DNA of 64,000 nucleotides, from assembly GCA_001931905.2 (NCBI GenBank), contig MSJI02000184.1:1-64000 (forward strand), in the 5' to 3' direction. Origin of the DNA: Cladosporium sp. IMV 00045 (lineage: Eukaryota; Ascomycota; Dothideomycetes; Cladosporiales; Cladosporiaceae). A model generated the notes under the pieces. It was not told the DNA's origin. It saw nothing but the letters and a program-made list of their open reading frames with translations, and made no database searches. The translations under genes were made by a program, and so were the position numbers. This document shows positions 54,490-64,000 of this stretch, in pieces; positions within the stretch are counted from its first letter, which is position 1, and each line of letters starts with the position of its first letter.

Positions 54490-56845
54490 TCAGGAAGAAG
54501 TATCATTATACCCGATCCCCAAGCCGACGGGACAATTCGGCACATCCGCCTGCCAACTATCCGCAGTCTGCGCGTAAAGCGGCGAATACGAATTCGTAGT
54601 GAAATCCGGCGGCATGTAGAACTGCACGTCAGCATCAGAGAACGAGCCGCCCAGATCGCCGAGGACTTCGAGCACGTCTTCTTGGATGAAGTCGATGAAG
54701 ACGAGGTCAACTGTTTCTGGAGATGAACCATCAACTGGGAACGTGCCGTTGGCGGCGAAGTATTGCGGGTTCTCGAAGGATGGTATCGCGCTGTGCACGG
54801 TGTCGTCGCCGTCGTTGCCGAAGTCGTCTTCGGTCAGGTAGCCCGGGGTGACACCTGTGTTTTGGCGGCGAACAACGCGGCCGAGGGATCGCTTTTGCTT
54901 TTGATGGTCTTGAAATAGTCCGGGATCTGTGCAAGCATCGCCGCTTGTGGAAAGAGAAGGGTTGTAGAAACCAAAGTCTTGAGTCGACAATGATCGTTTT
55001 GCGAAGAAGCTGCCGTTGTTCAGTATGCTCAGGACATTTCCTGCCAGTTCGTAAGGAACATCGCGAAGGTATTGGAAAGCGTTGTCGAACGGCGAGACGA
55101 TGAAGCTGTCATCGTAGGTGAAAGGGCCCTTTGGTAGATCGAATCGAACGCTTCCGGTGTTCAAGATGAGGACTCGGGCATTGCCCTTTCTGGTTTCATT
55201 GACCACAACAGTGGTGAGTGCCTGCTGAAGCAGAGAATAGATACTGCCATTCGAAAGAAACTCAACACAAGAGACACACCATGTCTGGGGAGCGCAGCCG
55301 TAGAGGTTTGTCAGGTTGAGCTCCTGGCGAACGTCGTAGATATCGTCAGTGATGTTGCGACCCTTCGGCGTGTCAAACGATTTGGTCTGGCTTCCTGCGG
55401 CGTGGTATTCAAATGTGAGTCGGTTCCAGTCCAAGTAGCGTCGAGAGTAAACTGTGTTTGATGAGTTTGCGTAGTCTGATGAAGCATTCGAGCCATCAGT
55501 TGTCGAATTGATCGCCCTGCGACATGGGTTCGCTACATCGACTGGATTGACGGCCCCCGTGTAGGCATCACTTTGTACGCCGCTCATGGAGAGCCAGCCA
55601 AGTGTCTCGCAGTAACGACCCGAGCCTAAAGCTGTCGATTTGTCATCATAGATTGCAAAATCTCTGATGTGATTGTGCCCACCAAATATCTGGATTGGTG
55701 TTTCTGGCTTGACCGCACGAATAGCACTATGGACTGTAGCGAAGGTCGAAGTTTCGACTGTTGGCCTGGCTGGGTTGTGACCTATCAACAAGTAGAGGTC
55801 GACAGGCTTGTCAGAGCGCAGGGCATCTTGGAACCATGTTTGGTTCACCATCTCAGAGGCTGGGATGACTTTGCTGGCGTTGCTGTTGCCTGTGAAGTTA
55901 AATAAAACGCCAAAAGCCATGATTCGGAGGCCGTGATCAGTCGTGAAGTAGCGATGAGTGACTCCAAGATACTCGAACTCGGAAGTAGCAGGGTTCAATA
56001 CCTGGACGTTGGAGGAGACGTATCGGTCTCCGTATCTTTTGCTGAAATTGTAGAAATGCTCATATGTGATTTCTGCTTCGTACAGCTCGTGGTTTCCTGG
56101 TGTGAGCACGTCGTACTCAATTTCCTGTAACGAAGGGTGTCAGTGACAACTCCCAGCCTTGTAATGAGTACTCATTCATAGTAATAGAGTTATTCTGCTG
56201 TTGCGACTGTGGATATTTTATTGCTTCACCACCGAGTTGAACCACTCATCAATTGTAATGCTCCAGTCATGCAATCGCTTACCTCAAACAATCTGTTGGA
56301 CTCCAAGCCATTGGGATCAGTAGCATCGCTCAACCCTGCACCGTCGTGGAGATCCTGTCATGTCATTGTCAGTAACATCAACACGAGATCAACTGGGACC
56401 GCTTACGCCAGAGTCTACGAGTAACAAATCAACATCGTACTCTTTAGCCTTTGCACGCATACGCTTCACAAACGACGCATAATCTCCCCAATCTGCACCG
56501 TAGTTCTGCTCTTTGAGGTGACCCTCCTGATGAAGAGCTTCGTCAGCGAAAGATACTGACGGCTTCTAACTTGAAGAATCTTACCAGCCAGCCTACTGAA
56601 TGTTAGCCTTGCTTCAGCCGGAGTTGCACTTCAAACGTACCATGAGTGTCTGTCGTATGCAAGAAATTGAGCTGTCCCCATTCCAATGGAGCGCGTGGTT
56701 GCGAGCTCGCATTGAGAGACTCCGGTTGCATTCGACGGACATTCCTGGTGAGGATGACATCTCGCTCGGGATGCTCGCAGCTCTCGCACGCCTGAACAGT
56801 CGTGCTCAGGCTGCTGATAGCGAGGGCTAGAGAGGACCAATGCAT
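54490..56845 (-). CDS. Secreted 5'-nucleotidase/metallophosphoesterase family protein, 679 aa, five exons
   Basis: Exons are 56845-56641, 56592-56585 (8 bases), 56526-56407, 56354-56283 and 56124-54490 (2040 bases). An N-terminal signal peptide is followed by the calcineurin-like metallophosphoesterase domain. Metal ligands are visible in TTDTHGWLEGH (Asp66, His68), DSGDLHDG (Asp112 across a junction), TPGNHELY (Asn146, His147), LIGHNPARP and FGGHNHIRD. The distal part matches the 5'-nucleotidase C-terminal domain, with a disordered basic segment and a DLVFIDFIQEDV strand near the end. There are many N-glycosylation sequons. The family hydrolyses nucleotides or phosphoesters; the substrate is not known. 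The 8-base exon supplies GC-TGG-CTG; without it the conserved HGWLEGH run is broken. Confidence 0.9.
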
Positions 56846-57511
56846 TTTGGACTTCTGCAGTCGCCTAGTACGTTAAGAACCTGTGGGTTTGGATCAAGCG
56901 ACAAGTGAACAGATCAACTCTCCAGGATGGTTTCCGGAAGGCAATGGTTTCTTTTCTAGCAGAGTTGGGTCTGACGTGAGCAGCTTCTGGAGGTTCGGTA
57001 AGTGGTCAATGGAGGGTCTTGAATCATGGGCTTGACGGTACGACACAGATGAGAGCATGCCGAGACGGGGACTCCTCATATCTGTGTATACTTGTGCTTG
57101 AAAGAGAGTCCATCGAGTCGGAGTCACCGCCCTACGGTTCACGGCAGAGACGCTGTGGAGCAAGTGATCGTCCGTCTGTGCTGCGGGCTTGATGAGCTTG
57201 TCAAGCCGGATCGCCGGCTTGTTTCCTTGCAGCTTGCTTATCGTACGGCCAACGACCTTCCTAGGAGAGTATCGCTCATATTGCTATCTCAGCTCATCTT
57301 GGCCACACTTCTGGGCTTATTGATTAGCCGATGATGGTCTACGTTGAATAAGTGCGTCGCTCAATGTTGTCAGAGGGTATCTTCAAAGGTTCATTCGAAG
57401 CATTTAAAGCTTCAACAGCCAACTATTAGACATTACATGATGTACTGATCCCAACAGCAAACGCATTCACATTCCCAATTGCTTGTTTCATGGATCTCCT
57501 AAAGACAGGAC
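56846..57511. other. Intergenic, 0.67 kb, no gene seen
   Basis: This is the promoter of the phosphoesterase and 3' flank of the NmrA-like gene. No supported reading frame. Confidence 0.5.
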
Positions 57512-58459
57512 CTATTCCCCAAGAGCCATCCGAATAGCACCCTTAGTGCACTCATCCAAACTCTCCCTCGGCAAGCCAAGCGCAACATTCGCGACCTTAG
57601 CCTCATGCTCCATCGGATCATTCGGGAAGAACGCCCGCGAATACATTGCAATCGTGAAGCCTTCGAAATCGCCTTTCTGAAGCATCTGTATCCCACGACC
57701 GAAGCGAGCCTTAGCATCTTCATGAGTGATGGTCCAGTCACTCTTCTTGTCACCGGTAACTCGCATGATAGAGTCTAGCATGTCTCGCTGCGAGACGGCG
57801 AAAGATGACACCAGGACTTGGCTATTCGCATATTTCGAGATCGAGGCTCCAGAAGTTGAATTCAGCGGTAGAGCAAGCACGCGAGCAAGACCCAGCGCCG
57901 TCTGCGGCCATGTAGTGACAGTGATCTTCGTAATCCCATCGTTGAAAACCGTCGAAGTACGCTTCTCAAAATCGAATCCAAATCTCGCCTCAGTGCCAGA
58001 AAGACTGAACTCGTACCAGAAACCGCAGCCGATGCTGATCCATTTCAGGCCTTTGGACTCAATGTACTCGCAGATTTTGATCTGACCTTCCGCGAGCATC
58101 ATGTCTTTCCCAATCTGCACTTGAGCACGGTCGGTGCCCCATTCGTTGGGTACGATGTATTTAACGCCAGCGGCCGCGGCGGCGTCGATGAGTTTGAGCG
58201 AGCTGGAGGCTGGTGCCATGGCGCCCATGGTGATGATTAGGACGTCTTGACCGACCATTGCGGTGGCGAGTCGGTCGGGCTGGTCGTAGTCGGCTTTTCT
58301 GATGTCGTGTACGCCAGATGGCATGGATGAGGAGCTGTCTGGGCGGGTTAAGGCGGTAACTTTGTGTTTGCCTTCGGCGAGCAGCTGTTGTACGATGTGT
58401 CCGCCCACTTGACCTCCGGCGCCAACGATGATGACGTTTTTGAGGTATGGGCCAGACAT
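57512..58459 (-). CDS. NmrA-like / isoflavone-reductase-type NAD(P)-binding protein, 315 aa
   Basis: An intronless frame starts MSGPYLKNVIIVGAGGQVGG, with the dinucleotide-binding GxGGxxGG at 13-20. ALTRP follows strand 2. Then come GVKYIVPNEWGTD, typical of the NmrA/PCBER subgroup, and a FWYEFSL segment. Family members are either NADPH-dependent reductases of aromatic or secondary metabolites or redox sensors that control transcription factors. The catalytic lysine of true isoflavone reductases (K in the IGKDMM-like context) is present, so an enzyme is plausible, but this is inference. The neighbours do not form a recognisable secondary-metabolite cluster. Confidence 0.87.
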   Translation of the reverse strand: MSGPYLKNVIIVGAGGQVGGHIVQQLLAEGKHKVTALTRPDSSSSMPSGVHDIRKADYDQPDRLATAMVGQDVLIITMGAMAPASSSLKLIDAAAAAGVKYIVPNEWGTDRAQVQIGKDMMLAEGQIKICEYIESKGLKWISIGCGFWYEFSLSGTEARFGFDFEKRTSTVFNDGITKITVTTWPQTALGLARVLALPLNSTSGASISKYANSQVLVSSFAVSQRDMLDSIMRVTGDKKSDWTITHEDAKARFGRGIQMLQKGDFEGFTIAMYSRAFFPNDPMEHEAKVANVALGLPRESLDECTKGAIRMALGE

Positions 58460-59967
58460 TGTGGTAGTGCTTGTCCTCGAACTATGAAGTGTGGTAAAGA
58501 AGACTGAAGGGCAAATGCCGCTTCGTAGTGGGTTTGATGAATGAGAATTTCAATGCGTCTTGCTTGTGAAGTTGAGTAGATTCGCCGTCTCAGGCCTTTC
58601 GCAAGCATACTTATACCTTTCTTTGGTCGTGCTTCCTCCTGCACGATGCGGAGAAGCTCAGATCTAAATCCGTTCGAGCATTTGGATATTCCATCCGCCA
58701 AAAAGATCTTTGGAACCTGGCCGGTAATTGAAGGTAAACTCCGAGAGCTGAACTCCGTCTCTTGCATAAGAGCTTAGTGGCGCCGAGTAGCCTCAAACCC
58801 AACGCTTGTAGAAATCAAATGGTAGCCATGATCAGGCCTACACTGAGCCACATGAAACATATTCGCAGTGCCTATCGGCCAACGCAGCACTCATTGCTGG
58901 ATTTGGCGGTGAGAAAAAGCTCAACCAGCGAATGCTCGGAAACCCCTTGTTATCTTGGTTTTACGGTCGAAAGGCGAGAAAGCTTTCTAATGGATCCAGA
59001 TCAAGCTTCGAAGGCGTCAATGTGCCACGGGGCGCTTGGTACGCGGGAACTTGTTTGCTGCTCGACCGTGAGGATAGCTATGACACGAGCCATCAGAAGA
59101 CCCTCGTCCTGTTTGGAGGCGCAGAAGATTGCCGGAAAGGGAATATGAGGATGTCGTCTGGGCTTGAAAGAAGCGCATTCTGGCAATGCCATCAATAAAA
59201 TCAGGCCTAGTCGTGTAGCACTTCAAGCGTGAGAGACAGAAAATATCGCATGAGTTTCTTGCGGCCATGAGGGTGGTAGATATGAAGCAAGAGACATGGG
59301 AAGAATGTTTCTGAAAAAATTGCCCAGGCGTAAGTCCATATCATGCAGAAGTGGGACCATATGTGTTCTGCATCGAGACGGTAATAACTCGAATAACATG
59401 CCTATGCCGATCACAAAAGGAGTCAAGTGGCTCACACAACCGGCGAGCCGGCATCATTATTGTAAAGCCCATGCGCCCCGTTTCGTTCAATAATGTCTAG
59501 GCAGGCATCGCATCCTGGAGGCTGTGCCATCGCTGCCAAGCAAGAATAACTCCTCTCCTCAGGTCCTTGGGCGTGTCGATCTTGATCTGCTCCACCCAAG
59601 CCTTGCAAAGCGCAGCTCTTTGCCCTATTTAGTCTCATACGCCGCTCTCATATATATTCTCACGCATGCATCCTGCAGTTGAAAGAGCTGCCTGGCGCTG
59701 GGAGCACATTTTTCGGTGTCCGTGATTATAGCGTGAATGACTTCACGTTGAAAATAGCCCTGCACTTGTACATATATGTAGTGTTCATCAAGCCAGACGA
59801 TGTGGAAGCATCAACCAATTTTACTCAATCACAACTGTGCATTCACGAATCGAAAGGTTGGCCTTATCGAGACACAACGAATCATCTGTCATGTTACTAA
59901 CGCTTTTTCATAAGCATCAACACTAGAGAATACTCTCATATTCTACATCTCGCGAAACAAGACAGCG
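58460..59967. other. Intergenic, 1.5 kb, no gene seen
   Basis: This lies between the NmrA-like start and the LOR-like start (divergent). Frames at 58762-59148 (+) and 58348-58767 (-) carry no family features and no linked splice sites. It probably holds both promoters. Confidence 0.5.
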
Positions 59968-60304
59968 ATGCCCATCTTTTCGCGCTCATCCCGCCGCAAT
60001 CGAGAATCACAAGCAGCCAGTCTGAGGTTTCATGGTCCCGACAACCAAGGCTGCATAAAAGCGATCGATTACCACAATCGAGAGGCGACATGCTTCAGCA
60101 TCGCAGGCGACTCCATCTTCCGAACCCTGCCCACGCAGCAACTCATCTGCACGATAAGACGAAGATCCTTCTCTGGGAAAACCATGCTCGACATACATGG
60201 AAGCAACGTTGAGATCAAGCAAAGCTGGGAAGGCATGCAGTATGGAAAAGACATTATGACTACTTTTGGTACATTGAAATGGCGTCCAGGAAGTGCGGGA
60301 TTTG
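59968..60304 (+). CDS. LOR/Tubby-C-like hypothetical protein, 3' part lost in the assembly gap
   Basis: The ATG at 59968 starts about 112 codons that run into the run of N. The text FRTLPTQQLICTIRRRSF, then MLDIHGSNVEIKQSW and TFGTLKWRPGSAGF, has the alternating strands and basic turn of the LURP-one-related (Tubby C-like, phospholipid-scramblase-related) family common in filamentous fungi. The assignment is tentative because only the first half is visible. The frame beyond the gap belongs to the duplicated segment and must not be read as this gene's continuation. Confidence 0.6.
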
Positions 60305-60324
60305 NNNNNNNNNNNNNNNNNNNN
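60305..60324. other. Assembly gap (20 N)
   Basis: Twenty undetermined bases, a conventional scaffold-gap placeholder. The true length is unknown. Duplicated sequence begins immediately to its right. Confidence 0.99.
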
Positions 60325-60524
60325 TTTTTTTGTGTGTCCAAAGTTTGGAGGGGGCTTTTTTCCTCGATTCGGGTTTGCGAGGTTTGTTTGCTATTGTGTG
60401 TAATGATATCTAATGCGACATGACTTCTTCCTTTCCCGACCCGAACTTCATGATTTCATTCACTCCAAGCACGACTTCCTCCTCCAATCCCTCCAGACAC
60501 CGGCGTCTAATCTAACCCATATCC

Positions 60525-61424
60525 CTACAAGCCCCTGCGGAAACGCTCAAACGCCCTCAGCGTCATCCTATGAACAGGCAAAACTCCACCATTATCCGCC
60601 CTCTCCCGTTCCATGAACCTCCTCGCATCCCTATCCCTCTCCTCCCTCCTGAACTCATCCCAACCCCCCGAAATGACGAACGCGCGAAACCCCCTAAGCC
60701 GCTCGTTGGACCTGATCATCTTGTCCACCTCCCGCCTAACCTCGGCCAGTCCATTGGTGGCGACACGCTCAAAATTGGCAGCGTCGTCTCTCAGCTCTTG
60801 GAAGCGCCTCTTCGCGCGCTCCGCCTCGTTCGCATTCTCGGCTGCTTCTTGCTTGTGCGCGGCCGCTAAGTCTTTGAGCCTATCGATCGTGCGGAGGAAT
60901 TCTCTCTTCGATGTGCCGAGCGCTTTTTTGAGAGAGTTGATTTCCCGCTGCAGGGCCGCGTTGTTGGTTGCGAGCTCTTCGCTGCGGGTGATTTGGAGGT
61001 TGAGGAGCTCGATTTGGTTTTTGAGCGTGGTGGTCTGCGTTTGAGAGGCGAGCAGGGCGGCGCGAAGGGCGTCGATTGTGTGGTTTTGGTTGGTGAGGAG
61101 GGTGGATGGGCTGGGGTGCGTGGTCGGGAGGGAGAGGCTGCGGGGGAGTGGGAGGGGGTTTTCTTCGTTGTTGGTGATGGTGGCGATGGCGTTGGTGATT
61201 ATATCAGTGTTGGAGGGATGCGGGTGGAGTTTTGCTACGTTCTCGAGGTGGGAAGGGTGGAGAAAGTGGTATTGGTGCGTGAATGTGCCTGCGATTGGGG
61301 AACTGATTTTGAGTTTCATGTCTGATGGGTGCTCGGGGTTGAAGCAGGTGGTGAGTTTTGCTTTTGTCTTGTGGATTGAGACGCGGATTCTTTTGCGGAT
61401 GCTGTGGGCGTTTGGGTCTGCCAT
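60525..61424 (-). CDS. Gene a, copy 2: coiled-coil hypothetical protein, 299 aa
   Basis: The ATG at 61424 gives the same MADPNAHSIRKRI start as copy 1. The middle coiled coil and the SNERLRGFRAFVISGGWDEF block are retained. The region after the N-terminal 45 residues differs by substitutions and a several-residue insertion (ITNAIATITNNEEN area). The C-terminal tail is wholly different (MERERADNGGVLPVHRMTL instead of the G/R/V-rich tail). Overall it is visibly less conserved than genes b and c. It is preceded by 200 bases of 3' flank after the gap. Function unknown. Confidence 0.75.
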   Translation of the reverse strand: MADPNAHSIRKRIRVSIHKTKAKLTTCFNPEHPSDMKLKISSPIAGTFTHQYHFLHPSHLENVAKLHPHPSNTDIITNAIATITNNEENPLPLPRSLSLPTTHPSPSTLLTNQNHTIDALRAALLASQTQTTTLKNQIELLNLQITRSEELATNNAALQREINSLKKALGTSKREFLRTIDRLKDLAAAHKQEAAENANEAERAKRRFQELRDDAANFERVATNGLAEVRREVDKMIRSNERLRGFRAFVISGGWDEFRREERDRDARRFMERERADNGGVLPVHRMTLRAFERFRRGL

Positions 61425-61772
61425 GTTGATGATGGTGGTGTTCTGTGGTTGGTTCAGGACTGTCTGTTGTCAAGGCTGGCGTAGGCTTCATATACAGGAA
61501 TGGTATGGAGTGTGACAAGCAACATCTGAAACATGTGAGTAGAATTATCCGATTGCTTGATGCTGAAAGAGAAAGGAGAAGTGATGTGAGCGCAGGAGAC
61601 GCTAAGGGATGCATAGATGTGGGAAGATGCATCGAATGACAAGCAAACGAGTGACAATGAAGGCTTTGTGGTAAACCCGGCATACAGATCTGCGTCTGCA
61701 AGATGTTGAAAAATCTACTACTCAATCAAGCAGTGTGAACGTAAGACATGTGGTTTGATACAGTTTTCATAC
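61425..61772. other. Spacer between genes a and b, copy 2
   Basis: 348 bases matching 46163-46520, with small indels including loss of part of the (TGG)n run. No separate gene. Confidence 0.5.
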
Positions 61773-63359
61773 TCATCGTGTCTTTCTCGCCCATCCGAAA
61801 TCCATCGTGACCGGCTGTAGTGTCTGGGACCGTCTTACAGAGTTGATCCGTCTCATGGCAAAGAGGACTTGGCTTTCCGCCTCCAACCACATCTGTGCTT
61901 TCTTCTTTTCTATACTCAAATCGTCATGTGACTCAGCATCCACTGCTGGCAATGTATCCATGACTTCGTGCACCAGCTGTCGGTCGGAAGAGATCCCTTG
62001 TTGTGTAGGCAAGGCTTTGAGGCCTGCGTGTGTCGGTAGCCAGCCTTGTGCGACATTGATGTAGTTCAGATTCTTCCATGTATCGGTGAAGACAGACAAT
62101 GAGCTTGAGCTTATGGAAGACCACTCGTCTCCGTCGGGAGAACCGTTGGCTGGAAGCTCTGGTATAGATGCAAGCAAAGCCAGCGCGGGAACCCATGATG
62201 TGCAGCCTTCCAGATCAAGCCATTGGAGACGCAACAAATTTATGCTCAGCTGTCTCAGCAAAGATGCTGGCTCGTTCAAGTCCTGGTCCAGTGCAGAGTA
62301 CAGGTGAGAGCCGCCGGCAGTCACCTCTGGACCACGTTGACTGGAAACGGTAGTGGTTGCCAGATTCGGTGTGAGTGTCGGTCTTGGCCAGTAAGCCAGT
62401 GACAGGTGGGTCAGATGGGGTGTATGCTTGCTGAATGCCAGGAGATCCCGCCATAAAACTGTTGGAGGTGGGTGAGAGAGTGATAGGTGTGTGAGGTGGG
62501 AGAATCGTGATGGAGACAGCGAGGTGTCAAGATATGTCTCGATGGAATCTTGGTCTTCCCATGAATCCGCAACATCGTCTGCTGCTGTCTCTTCCAGCTT
62601 TGGCTGATCTACTCGTAGGCGTTTCGTCAGGCGTGGCAACGTCAGCGTCGAGTGGCCGACAAGACCTGATAGATCTAGGGATGTGACCTTTTCCGAGCCT
62701 TGCGTCAAGGCTTCGAATGCTTCGATAGTGATAGCAGGGCCGTATACGCATAGATAAGAGAGCAGCCGCAATCTCACTTGCAGAGTGAATTCAGCTAGAC
62801 CTGGGTAATCTTCTTCATCGAGCATGCCCCACTGACTTGCAATAGTCTTCAGAGCATGATGTGTCAACGTCCTGGCTCCAAGTCCAGTAGATTGAGGATG
62901 AGAGTTCCCATCAAGCCCTGTCGCTCGAGCGAACCGTCCAACTTCTTGGGGTTTAGTCCGGTCGACATAACTTGTAGTCGCACTTTTACCCTTCCGCCGT
63001 CCCCTGTAAGCAAGCGTCGAAGTCCATCTACCGCTACCCAACGCAGTCCAAGACTTGGGAGGTGCCGGTCCAGGCGTCCTAAGCCTTTCTCGCGCCCTCA
63101 CGCCTGCTCGAGCTCTCGGTGGTGCACTTTCAGGTACACCCAGGATACCTCGAAGTTGTGGCGGGATGGATCTTTGGCTGACGAGTTCGGCGATCTCACG
63201 TTTCTTCGTCGCCGCATCAGGTCCCTCGATTTTGCGGAGCTCGCTGAGCTTTTCGTTCACCGAGCTTGAAGATCCATCGTTTCGAGATGTGGTGGCGTTG
63301 GGCTTGGGTGATGATGGGACTTGATGCTGCTTGAAGTTGAAAGTGCGCTTTTTGGGCAT
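61773..63359 (-). CDS. Gene b, copy 2: 528-aa LRR-like protein
   Basis: It has the same length as copy 1 with no insertion or deletion. I count about 38 residue differences in 528, spread with clusters at about 133-158 (TSYVDRTKPQEV.., where the disordered region varies) and 405-430 (NGSPDGDEWSSISSSS). The LRR-like blocks and the C-terminal helix are nearly unchanged. Both copies keep full reading frames, so neither shows decay. Role unknown, as for copy 1. Confidence 0.85.
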   Translation of the reverse strand: MPKKRTFNFKQHQVPSSPKPNATTSRNDGSSSSVNEKLSELRKIEGPDAATKKREIAELVSQRSIPPQLRGILGVPESAPPRARAGVRARERLRTPGPAPPKSWTALGSGRWTSTLAYRGRRKGKSATTSYVDRTKPQEVGRFARATGLDGNSHPQSTGLGARTLTHHALKTIASQWGMLDEEDYPGLAEFTLQVRLRLLSYLCVYGPAITIEAFEALTQGSEKVTSLDLSGLVGHSTLTLPRLTKRLRVDQPKLEETAADDVADSWEDQDSIETYLDTSLSPSRFSHLTHLSLSHPPPTVLWRDLLAFSKHTPHLTHLSLAYWPRPTLTPNLATTTVSSQRGPEVTAGGSHLYSALDQDLNEPASLLRQLSINLLRLQWLDLEGCTSWVPALALLASIPELPANGSPDGDEWSSISSSSLSVFTDTWKNLNYINVAQGWLPTHAGLKALPTQQGISSDRQLVHEVMDTLPAVDAESHDDLSIEKKKAQMWLEAESQVLFAMRRINSVRRSQTLQPVTMDFGWARKTR

Positions 63360-63668
63360 CCGAAAGGAAGATGGTAAGAGCCCAAGCTGGTAAGGATCAA
63401 TCGATTGTCTGGCTGATATTTATTGGTTACTGTTTGTGGTCAAGGCTGTGGTGAGTCGCAGTGACACACTTCCTGGTGGCGGCAAATTCCGCAGCTGAGG
63501 CAGGCAGTGAAGTGACGCCGTTGGAGATGATCAAGATGACCAAGCGGCTGCAAGCAGCAAGCGCTCCAACTCCATTCCAACGGCCGATCACCATCTACAG
63601 GCAGGGGGTGCGCAATATGTAGAACATCTTTTGCCGGCCGTACCTCACGGCACTTCATTATATGTATC
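63360..63668. promoter_or_regulatory. Bidirectional promoter between genes b and c, copy 2
   Basis: 309 bases between divergent starts, matching 48108-48422 with a short deletion near 63420. Confidence 0.65.
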
Positions 63669-64000
63669 ATGGCAGCCATCAAAATCCGCCCACCCACGTT
63701 CTCTCAAGCCGCCACTCCAGCCGACTTCCCGCTCCCATCCATACCATGGCTCTCGGAGGCCTGGCACGTCACCCACTCCAGCCTACCCATGTGGAAGTCG
63801 AAGCGGAACGTGCAGATCAAATACACGCCTCTGCCACCCACTTCCAGTGATCTCCAAGCAGACTCTAAGGACCGTCTCGACGATCTCGTCACATACCAGT
63901 CATTATCGGGCACGAAAATAAGCAAAGTCGAGGGCGTAGACACCGCCAGCGGAAAAGGCACAGGAGAATGGGACTGGAGAGGTCGCGGTTGGCTCAAGAT
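63669..64000 (+). CDS. Gene c, copy 2: hypothetical protein, 3' truncated by window
   Basis: The ATG at 63669 (MAAIKIRPPTF) aligns with the start of copy 1. The visible 110 codons are open and match copy 1 with 23 base differences in 332. Examples of changes are ITIRPP to IKIRPP, TLPTIPWLSET to PLPSIPWLSEA, and HADSTDR to QADSKDR. The window ends inside the gene. Confidence 0.85.
   Translation, partial: MAAIKIRPPTFSQAATPADFPLPSIPWLSEAWHVTHSSLPMWKSKRNVQIKYTPLPPTSSDLQADSKDRLDDLVTYQSLSGTKISKVEGVDTASGKGTGEWDWRGRGWLK

Larger units (their letters stand above)
60325..64000 (+). repeat. Segmental duplication, copy 2 (genes a, b, c; incomplete)
   Basis: This is the same order and orientation as 44990-48754. 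It begins directly after the gap with TCCAAAGTTTGGAGGGGGC, matching TTCCAAGTTTGGATGGGGC at 45000, and continues to the window end inside gene c. Both true ends are therefore unseen. Confidence 0.95.

Noticed and set aside
58762..59148. 128-codon frame on the plus strand
   Set aside because: No family features; cysteine- and arginine-scattered composition typical of a chance frame.
60325..60423. Continuation of the LOR-like frame across the N run
   Set aside because: The sequence after the gap is the 3' flank of duplicated gene a; the joined frame is an accident of the gap length.

Overview
The window is nuclear DNA of a filamentous ascomycete (Pezizomycotina; Dothideomycetes would fit, but that is an inference). 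Support: genes on both strands, short spliceosomal introns (about 48-160 nt, a few longer) with GT..AG ends and CTRAC-like branch sites, single-gene transcription units, ergosterol and cell-wall-integrity genes typical of fungi, and many low-complexity Q/S/T-rich proteins. I found no operon, phage, CRISPR, transposon, tRNA or rRNA gene. One 20-base run of N (60305-60324) marks an assembly gap.

Layout. 1-9 kb: 3'-truncated Hrq1-type DNA helicase (-), small unknown gene (+), ERG28 (-) head to head with the very-long-chain 3-ketoacyl-CoA reductase gene (+), then a beta-hydroxyacid dehydrogenase (-) head to head with a five-exon zinc alcohol dehydrogenase (+). 9.8-18 kb: NOT2 of the CCR4-NOT complex (-), CUE1-like ER ubiquitin-binding protein (-), an unknown 440-residue protein (-), and the ArfGAP GLO3 (+). 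20-30 kb: a giant disordered 1891-residue protein (-), a long non-coding stretch, and a 348-residue protein with repeated PRF-type motifs (-). 31-45 kb: SLT2/MPK1-type MAP kinase (-), divergent fatty aldehyde dehydrogenase (+), C2-domain Inn1/Fic1-like protein (+), acidic nuclear-type protein (+), and an SLC25 carrier resembling peroxisomal PMP47 (+). 45-49 kb: three genes a (coiled coil, -), b (528 aa, -) and c (195 aa, +). 49.5-60.3 kb: a four-exon COX7-like gene (-) head to head with a mitochondrial PPR-like protein (+), an FMN split-barrel protein (-), a secreted 5'-nucleotidase-type phosphoesterase (-), an NmrA-like reductase (-), and a LOR/Tubby-like gene cut by the gap (+). 60.3-64 kb: a second copy of a, b and c in the same order and orientation.

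Most genes are conserved housekeeping functions with no shared pathway. Local functional pairings that may matter are the divergent ER-lipid pair (ERG28 / ketoacyl-CoA reductase) and the divergent mitochondrial pair (COX7-like / PPR-like). The most notable structure is the direct duplication of the a-b-c segment (44990-48754 and 60325-64000, offset about 15.25 kb) with both copies open, whose left border falls exactly at the assembly gap. A second unusual signal is a repeated flip of base skew inside genes, from C-rich to G-rich coding strand near the 3' end. I did not find a convincing new multi-gene system.
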